This document shows positions 14,502-22,136 of a stretch of DNA of 32,046 bases, one piece after another. Each line of letters opens with the position of its first letter. Position 1 is the stretch's first letter. The position numbers and the translations under genes were made by a program. Below the pieces are notes generated by a model. That model was not told where the DNA came from, ran no database searches, and worked only from the letters and a program-made list of their open reading frames with translations. The DNA comes from an uncultured Ruminococcus sp. (lineage in GTDB: Bacteria; Bacillota; Clostridia; Oscillospirales; Ruminococcaceae): the NCBI GenBank assembly GCA_902464115.1, contig CABQIF010000008.1:1-32046 (forward strand), in the 5' to 3' direction.

Positions 14502-14732
14502 ATGTATGAAACAACGATTTCTCTGCAGGCAATCAATGATGTAAAGGATTTTGTAAACACCGTAATGCTGTTTAATTACGACATCGATTTGGTGTCTGGT
14601 CGGTATGCAGTTGATGCAAAGTCTATCATGGGTATTTTCAGTCTGGACTTGTCAAAGCCGATCAAGCTGCAGGCACACACTGAAGATCCGGAAGCATTGA
14701 TTAAGGCAATCGACAAGTTTATTGTAAAGTAA
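14502..14732 (+). CDS. HPr-like protein lacking the active-site histidine
   Basis: A 76-residue protein with the HPr fold. The regulatory serine region is intact: AKSIMGIFSLDLSKPI around Ser41, matching the Ser46 site that HPr kinase phosphorylates in Firmicutes. The catalytic loop is not: where HPr has GxHARPA, this protein reads INDVKDFV, with Lys15 in the histidine position. It therefore cannot carry phosphate from enzyme I to sugars, and resembles Bacillus Crh in keeping only the regulatory site. It belongs to a short clostridial group usually annotated as HPr-family. Likely role: a CcpA-type regulatory partner (inference). The start ATG at 14502 follows AAGGAGG; an ATG at 14495 is out of frame. 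It has its own strong promoter, hairpin leader and terminator. Confidence 0.85.
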   Translation: MYETTISLQAINDVKDFVNTVMLFNYDIDLVSGRYAVDAKSIMGIFSLDLSKPIKLQAHTEDPEALIKAIDKFIVK

Positions 14733-14770
14733 GTTGTCATTCAAAGATTGAGTAGAATAGTAAGAGGGAG

Positions 14771-14799
14771 AAGAGCGGCAAGCAATTGCCGCTCTTTTT
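14771..14799 (+). terminator. Terminator after the HPr-like gene
   Basis: AAGAGCGGCAA (14771-14781) pairs with TTGCCGCTCTT (14786-14796) around a GCAA loop, followed by a T-run. A textbook intrinsic terminator. Confidence 0.95.
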
Positions 14800-14882
14800 C
14801 TGTCCGATGTCTGTTTTCTCTGATTTTCGCATAAGATAGCACAAGAATCTATTTGACGGGAACAGGGAGAGGAGAACGTGCG

Positions 14883-16022
14883 ATGCGAAAAATCATTGCC
14901 GGATGGCTGGCAGGCATCTGGCTGTGTCTGTTGTTGGTGCGGCTGCCAGTGCAGGCGGCAAATCTTGCAGAACCCATTCAGGCACAGGCGTATGTATTGA
15001 TGGAACAGGAGAGCGGAACAGTGCTGGCGGAAGAGCAGGCAGATGTTCCATTGCCGATGGGTATGATGGCAAAGCTGATGACGGTTTTGTTAGCGGCGGA
15101 ACAGCTGGAATCGGGTGCATGGACGCTGGAAACGGTGCTGACAGCCTCGGACGTGGTGAACACCTGCGAGGGGGCAACAGTCTGGTTGACAGCTGGGGAA
15201 ACCATGACGGTTGCCGACCTGTTGAAAGCGGTGATTATTGGAAACGCCAACGATGCCGCAGCCGTGCTGGCGGAAGGTGTGAGCGGCAGTGTTCCGGCGT
15301 TTGTGATGGAGATGAACGCTCGTGCATTTGACCTCGGCATGCATCAGACGATTTTCACAAATCCGCAGGGCTATGATGATGAAAAGCAGTGCACAACTGC
15401 ACGGGATTTGGCGAAACTGTGCCGGAGATTGGCGGAATATGAAGCCTTGCAGCCCTATTTTCAGACGTGGCGGGATTTTCTGCGAGGGGAAGCAACCGAA
15501 CTGGTCAATGAAAATACGTTTTCCCGTACCTATGAAGGGCATATCGGCTTTAAGGCGAGCCACACGGAACAGTCCGGCTGGTGTCTGGCGGAGGGAGCAA
15601 CCCGAAACGGAATGACTTGCATTGCAGTTGTTCTGAATGGTGCGGAAGACCAGCGATTTGCAGATGTCAAGCAGCTGCTGAAAGCAGGCTTTTCCCAGTA
15701 TCGGGTGATGCAGCCGTTGTTTTCCGATGAATTTTTGAAGCCGCTGACGGTAAAGGGCGGCGTTTCAACAGCCGTGCGGTTCACGGCAGATGATGTGCAC
15801 GGTGTGGTTGTTCCGAAAGCCGAACCGGATTTGACAGCGGTTTTGCAGCTCCCATCTTATATTGAAGCACCTGTACAGAAAGGTAGAAAAATCGGAAGCG
15901 TTGCCTTTTATAATGGTGATACGATGCTATATGAAACGGCATTGGTGACAACAGAACCCGTGGAAGCCATGACATTTTCTCGTGCTTTTGCCAAAATTAC
16001 GGTCAAAATGCTTAAATTTTAA
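14883..16022 (+). CDS. D,D-carboxypeptidase-like (peptidase S11 / DacF family) protein with degenerate catalytic motifs
   Basis: A 379-residue exported protein aligned with DacF-type penicillin-binding proteins over its whole length: signal peptide (1-25, cut near VQAANL), S11 domain (about 30-270) and the C-terminal beta-rich domain (about 280-379). The scaffold is well kept (TAGETMTVADLLKAVI, TNPQGY, TTARDLAKL, GWCLAEGATRNGM). All three active-site motifs are altered: SxxK reads MMAK (61-64, Met for the nucleophilic Ser), S-x-N reads NAN (121-123), and KTG reads KAS (224-226). It should not cleave D-Ala-D-Ala or bind penicillin covalently. The frame is intact, so it is not a decaying pseudogene. 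The start ATG at 14883 follows GAGGAG. A role as a non-catalytic peptidoglycan-binding or regulatory protein is inference. Confidence 0.88.
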   Translation: MRKIIAGWLAGIWLCLLLVRLPVQAANLAEPIQAQAYVLMEQESGTVLAEEQADVPLPMGMMAKLMTVLLAAEQLESGAWTLETVLTASDVVNTCEGATVWLTAGETMTVADLLKAVIIGNANDAAAVLAEGVSGSVPAFVMEMNARAFDLGMHQTIFTNPQGYDDEKQCTTARDLAKLCRRLAEYEALQPYFQTWRDFLRGEATELVNENTFSRTYEGHIGFKASHTEQSGWCLAEGATRNGMTCIAVVLNGAEDQRFADVKQLLKAGFSQYRVMQPLFSDEFLKPLTVKGGVSTAVRFTADDVHGVVVPKAEPDLTAVLQLPSYIEAPVQKGRKIGSVAFYNGDTMLYETALVTTEPVEAMTFSRAFAKITVKMLKF

Positions 16023-16063
16023 TGTTCAATTTTGTAGAAAAAACACAAGAATCCGGATTTCTC

Positions 16064-16092
16064 TTGCAATTCGTGCGAAAATATAGTATGAT
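16064..16092 (+). promoter_or_regulatory. Sigma-A promoter of pgi
   Basis: TTGCAA (16064-16069), 17-base spacer, TATGAT (16087-16092). The leader of about 75 bases contains GTAC-GAAC-GTAC, a small hairpin. Confidence 0.78.
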
Positions 16093-16175
16093 GGATATGA
16101 TAAATTGGTGGGGGAGTGCCCTGCCCTGTGCAGAGTACGAACGTACCCTTTTATAAAAATGGAGGGAATGTAGTT

Positions 16176-17510
16176 ATGGCTTTAAAGTTGAATACCAAAT
16201 ATCTCGCTTCTTTCGTAGGCGAAGACGAACTGACTGGAATTGCACCGGCTGTCAACGCTTGTGCAAAAGTTCTGCACGACAAGACTGGTCTGGGCAATGA
16301 TTTCCTGGGTTGGCTGACACTGCCGACTGATTATGACAAGGAAGAATTTGCAAGAATTCAGGCTGCTGCAAAGAAGATTCAGAGCAATTCCGATATCCTG
16401 ATTGTTATTGGTATCGGCGGTTCTTATCTGGGTGCACGGGCTGCAATCGAATTCTTACAGTCTACGTTCTACAACAACAAGAAGAAGGATACACCGGACA
16501 TTTATTATGTCGGCAACAACATCAATCCGTCTTACTTGCAGGAAGTACTGGCAATCTGTGAAGGCAAGGACATTTCTGTCAATGTCATTTCCAAGTCTGG
16601 TACGACCACAGAACCGGCTCTGGCATTCCGTGTGTTCAAGAAGCTGGTAGAAGACAAGTACGGCAAGGAAGGTGCAAAGGATAGAATCTTTGCAACCACT
16701 GACAAGGCAAAGGGCACGTTGAAGAACCTGTCTGACACAGAAGGCTATGAAACCTTCGTTGTTCCGGATGATGTTGGTGGACGGTATTCCGTTCTGACTG
16801 CGGTTGGTCTGCTGCCGATTGCAGTTGCTGGCTGTGATATTCAAGCACTGATGGATGGTGCTGCTCAGGCTCAGAAGGACTACATGGCAGACTTTGAAAA
16901 CAATGACTGCTACAAGTACGCTGCACTGCGGAACATCCTGTATCGGAAGGGCAAGTCCGTAGAAATGCTGGTTTCCTATGATCCGAACTTTGTGATGATG
17001 TCCGAATGGTATAAGCAACTGTTCGGCGAAAGCGAAGGCAAGGACAACAAGGGTATTTATCCGGCAGCTGGCGTATTCTCCACCGACCTGCACTCCATGG
17101 GTCAGTATATTCAGGAAGGTTCCAGAATCCTGTTTGAAACCGTTGTAGACATCAAGAAGCCGAAGCAGGACTTCTTCCTCGAACCGGATGCAGAAAATCT
17201 GGATGGACTGAACTTCCTCACCAATCAGAATATGTCTGTTGTAAACCGTAAGGCACTCGAAGGCGTTATTCTGGCACACACCGAAGGCGGCGTTCCGAAT
17301 ATGATTCTGGAACTGGATGACACATCCGAAAAGAGCCTCGGCTATCTGATTTACTTCTTTGAAAAGGCTTGTGCAATTTCCGGTTATCTGCTGGGTGTCA
17401 ATCCGTTCAACCAGCCGGGTGTAGAAAGCTATAAGAAGAATATGTTTGCTCTGCTGGGCAAGCCGGGTTATGAAGACCGCAAGGCGGAACTCGAAGCAAA
17501 GCTGAACTAA
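16176..17510 (+). CDS. pgi: Glucose-6-phosphate isomerase
   Basis: A 444-residue cytoplasmic enzyme interconverting glucose-6-phosphate and fructose-6-phosphate in glycolysis. Visible features: VIGIGGSYLGARAAIEF (77-93), the SIS-domain phosphate site around SKSGTTTEPA, and the C-terminal signature GYLLGVNPFNQPGVE with catalytic lysine in the following ESYKKNMF. This is the short (about 445-residue) Firmicutes form. The chosen start is ATG at 16176, eight bases after GGAGGGA; the frame stays open 20 codons upstream but without a ribosome site. The small P-loop gene follows 49 bases later with no terminator between, so they are probably co-transcribed. Confidence 0.98.
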   Translation: MALKLNTKYLASFVGEDELTGIAPAVNACAKVLHDKTGLGNDFLGWLTLPTDYDKEEFARIQAAAKKIQSNSDILIVIGIGGSYLGARAAIEFLQSTFYNNKKKDTPDIYYVGNNINPSYLQEVLAICEGKDISVNVISKSGTTTEPALAFRVFKKLVEDKYGKEGAKDRIFATTDKAKGTLKNLSDTEGYETFVVPDDVGGRYSVLTAVGLLPIAVAGCDIQALMDGAAQAQKDYMADFENNDCYKYAALRNILYRKGKSVEMLVSYDPNFVMMSEWYKQLFGESEGKDNKGIYPAAGVFSTDLHSMGQYIQEGSRILFETVVDIKKPKQDFFLEPDAENLDGLNFLTNQNMSVVNRKALEGVILAHTEGGVPNMILELDDTSEKSLGYLIYFFEKACAISGYLLGVNPFNQPGVESYKKNMFALLGKPGYEDRKAELEAKLN

Positions 17511-17559
17511 ACCCCATTTCCGAAAAAACAATGTCTTCTGACATGAAAGGAGCTTATTT

Positions 17560-17967
17560 ATGATAAAGTTGATTACAGGTAAAAAGGGCAGCGGCAAGAC
17601 AAAGATTCTGATCGACCAGATCAACAACGCTGTAAAGGACACCAACGGATGCCTCGTTTGCGTGGAAAAGGGAGAAACCCTCCGCCGTTCCATCAGCTAC
17701 AAGGTAAGATGGTGTGATGCAGAACAGTTCGCAATCGACAGCTTCGCAGCATTCTATGGCTTTGTTGCTGGTATGCTGGCTGGTAACTACGATATCAAGG
17801 AAATCTTCGTAGACGGTATTTTCCGGATCGCTGGTGCTGATTTCGATGAATTCGGTCTGATGCTGGGCAAGCTGGACAAGCTGACTGGCGATGATGTAAC
17901 CGTTGCATTTACTGTTTCCGCTGACAATGCAGAACTGCCGTCCAGCGTAACAAAGTTCTTGGACTAA
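17560..17967 (+). CDS. Small P-loop NTPase-like protein of unknown function
   Basis: A 135-residue protein with a perfect Walker A motif, GKKGSGKT (residues 7-14), right after the first beta strand. A possible Walker B-like strand reads EIFVDGIF (about 83-90), and a third strand with a sensor-like FTVSAD lies near residue 118. The rest resembles half of a RecA-like fold, and at this length there is room only for a core. Similar proteins recur in Clostridia as conserved hypotheticals (memory of the family; no function known to me). The ATG at 17560 follows AAAGGAG. It lies just downstream of pgi and shares its style of codon use. Nucleotide binding is likely, while hydrolysis and partner are unknown. 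Confidence 0.85.
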   Translation: MIKLITGKKGSGKTKILIDQINNAVKDTNGCLVCVEKGETLRRSISYKVRWCDAEQFAIDSFAAFYGFVAGMLAGNYDIKEIFVDGIFRIAGADFDEFGLMLGKLDKLTGDDVTVAFTVSADNAELPSSVTKFLD

Positions 17968-17998
17968 GCAGCTTTTTACAGGTTTTTGAAAAAAAAGC

Positions 17999-18028
17999 TT
18001 GACAATTGACGCAGAAGTAGTATATAAT
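17999..18028 (+). promoter_or_regulatory. Sigma-A promoter of yceD-rpmF
   Basis: TTGACA (17999-18004), 18-base spacer, TATAAT (18023-18028). It starts 32 bases after the end of the upstream gene. Confidence 0.85.
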
Positions 18029-18067
18029 GATTGTTGCAGTGTGTGAAAGGAAAGACAGGAAAAGACT

Positions 18068-18568
18068 ATGAAATTACAGCTTCGGGAAATCTTTCAGGTA
18101 ACCGGAATGCATTTGCCGGTCTCGTATTCCATCCCACTTTCGGAGTTGGAAGATGTACATGGATATACATTTGCAGAACCGATCGCTGTAGAAGGCGAAT
18201 TCGTAAATCGTGCTGGAATTGTGACCTTGCATTATCAGGTGTCCTGCCGTTTGGATGCGGTCTGTGACCGTTGCCTCAAGCCGTTTACCCCTTCCTTTTC
18301 GTATACATTTTCTCACACCGTTGTACCGTCATTACACAGTGACAATCCGGCATATGATGCCTATTTGGTCGCTGAAAATGACAAGATAGATTTGAATGAG
18401 ACAGCAATCTCAGACTTGTTGCTGATGCTGCCGACAAAGTTGCTTTGCCGGGAGGACTGCAAGGGTTTGTGCGATATTTGCGGATGTGACCGAAACGTCA
18501 CAGACTGCGACTGTCTGAAGGAAAAAGGAGGTGCCAACGATGGCTGTACCGAAGAGAAAGGTTTCTAA
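18068..18568 (+). CDS. YceD/DUF177 family protein, upstream of rpmF
   Basis: A 166-residue protein of the YceD (DUF177) family, known for its fixed place before rpmF and, in plants and E. coli, linked to 23S rRNA accumulation. The N-terminal part contains the typical EDVHGYTFAEPIAVEGEFVN segment; a cysteine pair CDRCLKPF (about 66-73) is followed by the family's C-terminal stretch LPTKLLCREDCKGLCDICG, rich in cysteines that may hold zinc. The start ATG at 18068 has an AGGA site. Its last 29 bases overlap the start of rpmF, and its codons carry the rpmF ribosome site AAAGGAGG, so the two are likely coupled. Confidence 0.92.
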   Translation: MKLQLREIFQVTGMHLPVSYSIPLSELEDVHGYTFAEPIAVEGEFVNRAGIVTLHYQVSCRLDAVCDRCLKPFTPSFSYTFSHTVVPSLHSDNPAYDAYLVAENDKIDLNETAISDLLLMLPTKLLCREDCKGLCDICGCDRNVTDCDCLKEKGGANDGCTEEKGF

Positions 18569-18725
18569 GGCAAGACGGGATAAGAGACGTTCTGCTGTAT
18601 GGAAGCTGGATGCACCGGCAATGACAACTTGTGATCATTGCGGAGCATACAAAGCACCGCATAAGGTCTGCAAGAGCTGCGGATATTATAAGGGTGTTGC
18701 TGTATTGAAGATGGACGCTGAATAA
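18540..18725 (+). CDS. rpmF: 50S ribosomal protein L32 (zinc-binding form)
   Basis: A 61-residue ribosomal protein. The N-terminus MAVPKRKVSKARRDKRRS is diagnostic of L32, and the four-cysteine zinc ribbon is complete: CDHC and CKSC spaced as in the C+ form. The ATG at 18540 follows AAAAGGAGG inside the end of yceD. A strong terminator follows 18 bases after the stop. Confidence 0.98.
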   Translation: MAVPKRKVSKARRDKRRSAVWKLDAPAMTTCDHCGAYKAPHKVCKSCGYYKGVAVLKMDAE

Positions 18726-18742
18726 GCAACCTACGTTGAGGG

Positions 18743-18776
18743 GGAGAGGCGGAATGGTTTCGCCTCTCCTTTTTTT
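18743..18776 (+). terminator. Terminator after rpmF
   Basis: GGAGAGGCG (18743-18751) pairs with CGCCTCTCC (18761-18769) around a 9-base loop, followed by seven T. Separates yceD-rpmF from der-plsY-gpsA. Confidence 0.96.
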
Positions 18777-18855
18777 CAACAAATAAAGGAAGAAATCTCC
18801 TTCTTCTCCGTATAAGTGAAGGTAGAAGAGGAATTACTAGAAAGAAACGAAACGG

Positions 18856-18976
18856 CAGTGGTGGGCGGAGTATAATCGGTATCCCCCACTGACATACAGT
18901 GAAACACGGTTGGAACTTCTGACATGTCGGACTCCGTAAAATGACCGACCGTGGATTGAAACGCACAAAAGCAATC
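18856..18976 (+). ncRNA. Candidate structured leader RNA upstream of der
   Basis: Three helices lie end to end. H1: CAGTGGTGGG (18856-18865) with CCCCCACTG (18883-18891). H2: CACGGTTGG (18905-18913) with CCGACCGTG (18945-18953), nine pairs including one G-U. H3: GATTG (18954-18958) with CAATC (18972-18976), stacked directly on H2. The CACTG at 18887-18891 can instead pair with CAGTG at 18897-18901, which would open H1, and GTCGG (18926-18930) can compete for CCGAC (18945-18949). The der ribosome site begins 9 bases after H3. A TATAAT at 18871-18876 lies inside H1 and could be a -10 box without a good -35. No known riboswitch class is recognised. Confidence 0.35.
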
Positions 18977-19002
18977 GAAAAAACGGAAGGGAGTGGATGC
19001 CA

Positions 19003-20334
19003 GTGGCATTACCAATTGTAGCCGTGGTCGGCAGACCGAATGTCGGAAAATCGACCTTGTTTAATAAGCTGATTGGAAAGCGGCTTTCCATTGTTGAAAA
19101 TACGCCGGGCGTGACCCGTGACCGCATTTATGCAAAATGTGAATGGCGAGACCGTGCCTTTATGATTGTGGATACGGGCGGAATTGAGCCAACCACAGAA
19201 GATGTGATTTTGAAGCAGATGCGAGAACAGGCACAGCTTGCCATTGAACAGGCAGATGTCATTATTTTGGTGACAGATGTTCGCTGTGGTGTCACGGCGG
19301 ATGATAGTGCTGTTGCAAATATGCTGCAAAAGAGCGGAAAACCCATTATTTTAGCAGTCAATAAATGCGATAAAATCGGCGAACCGCCGATGGAACTCTA
19401 CGAGTTCTATAATCTGGGACTGGGCGACCCGTTTCCCGTTTCTGCGGAACACGGTCACGGCAGCGGTGATATGTTGGATGCTGTCTATGATGCTCTGCCG
19501 CCAGAATCGGAACTGGAAGAACAGGACGATGCCATTCGAGTAGCCATTATTGGGAAACCAAATGTCGGCAAGTCCTCTCTGGTCAACCGCATTGCTGGGG
19601 AACAGCGTGTGATTGTGTCGAATGTTGCCGGAACAACCCGTGATGCAACAGATACCATTGTGGAAAACGAAGAGGGCAAGTTTATTCTGATTGATACCGC
19701 CGGAATCCGGAGAAAATCCAAGGTAACGGAAAAAATCGAACAGTATAGCGTCCTGCGTGCCTATATGGCAGTTGACCGGGCAGATGTTTGTCTGATTGTG
19801 ATCGATGCAACCGAAGGCTTTACCGAACAGGATTCCAAGGTTGCCGGATATGCACACGAACAGGGAAAAGCATCTATTGTTGTCGTCAATAAGTGGGATT
19901 TGGTGGAAAAAGACGGAAAGACCATGCAGAACTTTGAAGAAGAACTGCGGGGACATTTCAGCTTTATGTCTTATGTGCCATTCCTGTTTTTGTCCGCAAA
20001 GACGGGACAGCGTGTTTCTAAGCTGTTCGGCATGATTAAGGACGTTTACCAGCAGAATTCCATCCGTGTTACAACCGGTACACTGAACGATATTTTGGCA
20101 TATGCAACCACACGGGTGCAGCCGCCATCGGATAAGGGTCGCCGTTTGAAGATTTATTATATGACACAGCCGTCTACGAATCCGCCGACGTTTGTAGTCT
20201 TTGTGAATCGGGCAGATTTGTTTCATTTCTCCTATCAGCGGTATCTCGAAAACCAGATTCGGGCTTCGTTCGGTCTGACCGGAACGCCGGTACGATTTGT
20301 CGTACGGGAACGGAATCGGGATGACCAGTCATAA
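19003..20334 (+). CDS. der: Ribosome assembly GTPase Der (EngA)
   Basis: A 443-residue essential GTPase with two tandem GTP-binding domains and a KH-like C-terminus, acting in 50S subunit maturation. The first P-loop GRPNVGKS is at 10-17 with DTGG and NKCD; the second GKPNVGKS is near 184-191 with DTAG and NKWD; the KH-like part covers about 350-443. The chosen start is GTG at 19003, giving MALPIVAVVGRPNVGKS as in relatives and nine bases from GGGAG; an ATG two codons earlier is only three bases from that site. It begins the der-plsY-gpsA run, 24 bases before plsY; der beside gpsA is common in Firmicutes. A structured leader precedes it. Confidence 0.97.
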   Translation: MALPIVAVVGRPNVGKSTLFNKLIGKRLSIVENTPGVTRDRIYAKCEWRDRAFMIVDTGGIEPTTEDVILKQMREQAQLAIEQADVIILVTDVRCGVTADDSAVANMLQKSGKPIILAVNKCDKIGEPPMELYEFYNLGLGDPFPVSAEHGHGSGDMLDAVYDALPPESELEEQDDAIRVAIIGKPNVGKSSLVNRIAGEQRVIVSNVAGTTRDATDTIVENEEGKFILIDTAGIRRKSKVTEKIEQYSVLRAYMAVDRADVCLIVIDATEGFTEQDSKVAGYAHEQGKASIVVVNKWDLVEKDGKTMQNFEEELRGHFSFMSYVPFLFLSAKTGQRVSKLFGMIKDVYQQNSIRVTTGTLNDILAYATTRVQPPSDKGRRLKIYYMTQPSTNPPTFVVFVNRADLFHFSYQRYLENQIRASFGLTGTPVRFVVRERNRDDQS

Positions 20335-20358
20335 CCAATCGGAAGGAAGGACAGGAGT

Positions 20359-21048
20359 ATGCTTGTCATTGCAATTCTCTTGACAGCTGTCGTTTCCTAC
20401 CTGTTGGGCAGCTGTAATTCTGCGATTATTGTAGGAAAACTGATTCAGAAGAAAGATATTCGAGATTACGGCAGCCATAATGCCGGATTGACGAATACAC
20501 TGCGTTGTTTTGGAAAGGGCTGTGCAGCCCTGACCCTGATCGGTGATCTGGGCAAAGGAATCGTTGCCGTATTGCTGAGTAAGGGCATTTTTCATTTGCT
20601 GCAAGTGGGCTTTACAGATGCTCAAGATTTGCAGCTGGTCGGTTATATCGCCGGTATTTTTGCGATTTTGGGACATGTGTTTCCGCTCTATTATGGATTC
20701 AAAGGCGGAAAAGGTGTACTGGTTGGCGTATCGGTTTTTCTAGTTATTGACTGGCGAGTATTTTGCATTTTAATCGGGGTATTTGCAATTGTTTTGATTT
20801 TATCGAAATATGTTTCGCTCAGTTCGATGATTGCAGCCGGATGTTGTCCGATTGTTACGTTTCTGATGCAGCATTTTCGGGCAGAACCATTGCCGCTGTG
20901 GTATCAGTTGGTGAATACGGCAATGGCTGCTCTGATGGGCGGATGGGTGATCTTTATGCACCGCTCAAATATGGAACGCTTGAAAAATGGGACAGAAAAC
21001 CGGTTTTCTTTTCATCGTTCTGCGGATGCAACCAAACCAAAATCTTGA
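20359..21048 (+). CDS. plsY: Glycerol-3-phosphate acyltransferase PlsY
   Basis: A 229-residue integral membrane enzyme that moves the acyl chain from acyl-phosphate to glycerol-3-phosphate, giving lysophosphatidic acid. Five to seven hydrophobic helices and all three family motifs are visible: YLLGSCNSAIIVGKL near the N-terminus, GSHNAGLTNTLR (about 38-49) and GHVFPLYYGFKGGKG (about 108-122). It has a slightly long polar C-terminal tail. The ATG at 20359 follows GGACAGGAG. It lies between der and gpsA; the gpsA product supplies its substrate, so the grouping is functional. Confidence 0.96.
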   Translation: MLVIAILLTAVVSYLLGSCNSAIIVGKLIQKKDIRDYGSHNAGLTNTLRCFGKGCAALTLIGDLGKGIVAVLLSKGIFHLLQVGFTDAQDLQLVGYIAGIFAILGHVFPLYYGFKGGKGVLVGVSVFLVIDWRVFCILIGVFAIVLILSKYVSLSSMIAAGCCPIVTFLMQHFRAEPLPLWYQLVNTAMAALMGGWVIFMHRSNMERLKNGTENRFSFHRSADATKPKS

Positions 21049-21065
21049 CAGAGAGGAGCATGTCT

Positions 21066-22070
21066 ATGGAACACATCACCATTTTAGGTTCTGGCGGTTT
21101 TGGGCTGAGTCTGGCACTGTCCGCTTATCGCAGCGGACACACTGTAAAAGTCTGGTCGAAGTTTCCGGAAGAACTGGAAGCCATTCGGCGAGATGGCGAG
21201 CACAAGCAAAAATTGCCAGGCGTTCCGATTCCATCTGAAATTACGCTGACCGCAGATTTAGAAGCTGCGATTTCTGGAGCGGATTTGGTTATCTTTGGTA
21301 TTCCGTCTTCGTTCCTGCGTGTCACTGCAAAGTTGGCAGCCCCCTATTTGCATGCACCGATGGTCATTGTCAATACAGGAAAGGGCTTGGAAGCTGGAAC
21401 GCATTACACCATGAGCCAGATTTTGCAGGAGGAACTGCCACACCTGCCGATCGTCACGATTACAGGCCCATCCCATGCGGAGGAAGTCGCACGGAATGTA
21501 CCGACAACGGTTGTTGCTGCCTCTACAGATGCACAGGCAGCGGAATATGTGCAGAAAACCATGAGCAGTGAAACGCTGCGGCTGTATCGCAATTCGGACA
21601 TCATTGGCTGTGAAGTGGGCGGTGCTCTGAAAAATATCATTGCCCTGAGTGCTGGTATTTGTGATGGATTGGGCTGCGGGGATAATACAAAAGCGGCTCT
21701 GATGACAAGAGGCATGCATGAAATCACAAAGCTAGGGGTTGCGATGGGCGGTCAGCGGGAAACCTTTGCTGGACTTTCTGGGATTGGCGACCTGATTGTA
21801 ACTTGTTGCAGTATGCACAGCCGTAACCGCCGAGCAGGTATTTTAATTGGGGAAGGCGTTTCGCCGGAAGAAGCCGTGCAGCAGGTTGGTACAGTAGAGG
21901 GCTATCACTGCTGTGAAGTTGCCTATGCACTGGCACAGCAGATGGGCGTTTCAATGCCGATCACCGAACAGCTGAACCAAGTGTTATTCCATGGCGGAAA
22001 TCCAAAAGATGCGATTTATGCATTGATGTGTCGACCACAGCGGTCGGAATGGGTAGAACAGGAACTTTGA
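21066..22070 (+). CDS. gpsA: NAD(P)+-dependent glycerol-3-phosphate dehydrogenase
   Basis: A 334-residue cytoplasmic enzyme that reduces dihydroxyacetone phosphate to sn-glycerol-3-phosphate for phospholipid synthesis. The Rossmann glycine motif reads GSGGFG (8-13; GAGSWG or GxGxxG in most relatives), NTGKGLE holds Lys105, and the catalytic Lys189 lies in GGALKNIIAL. The start is taken as ATG at 21066, seven bases after GAGGAG; an ATG at 21060 is only one base from that site. The frame is open far to the left inside plsY, but that part is antisense-free read-through rather than protein. It is the last gene of the der operon. Confidence 0.97.
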   Translation: MEHITILGSGGFGLSLALSAYRSGHTVKVWSKFPEELEAIRRDGEHKQKLPGVPIPSEITLTADLEAAISGADLVIFGIPSSFLRVTAKLAAPYLHAPMVIVNTGKGLEAGTHYTMSQILQEELPHLPIVTITGPSHAEEVARNVPTTVVAASTDAQAAEYVQKTMSSETLRLYRNSDIIGCEVGGALKNIIALSAGICDGLGCGDNTKAALMTRGMHEITKLGVAMGGQRETFAGLSGIGDLIVTCCSMHSRNRRAGILIGEGVSPEEAVQQVGTVEGYHCCEVAYALAQQMGVSMPITEQLNQVLFHGGNPKDAIYALMCRPQRSEWVEQEL

Positions 22071-22136
22071 GGGATGGAGATTCACCGACAACATTCCGGA
22101 AAGCAAGTTCAAGCAAGGTGAGAGGGGGCTTGTGTG

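Noticed and set aside
16455..17693. Open frame of 412 codons on the minus strand opposite pgi
   Set aside because: Antisense shadow of pgi, no ribosome site and no recognisable domain.
17970..17999. Terminator between the P-loop gene and yceD (AGCTTTTT / AAAAAGCT)
   Set aside because: An A/T-only stem with no U-run after it. It overlaps the yceD promoter and is too weak to call.
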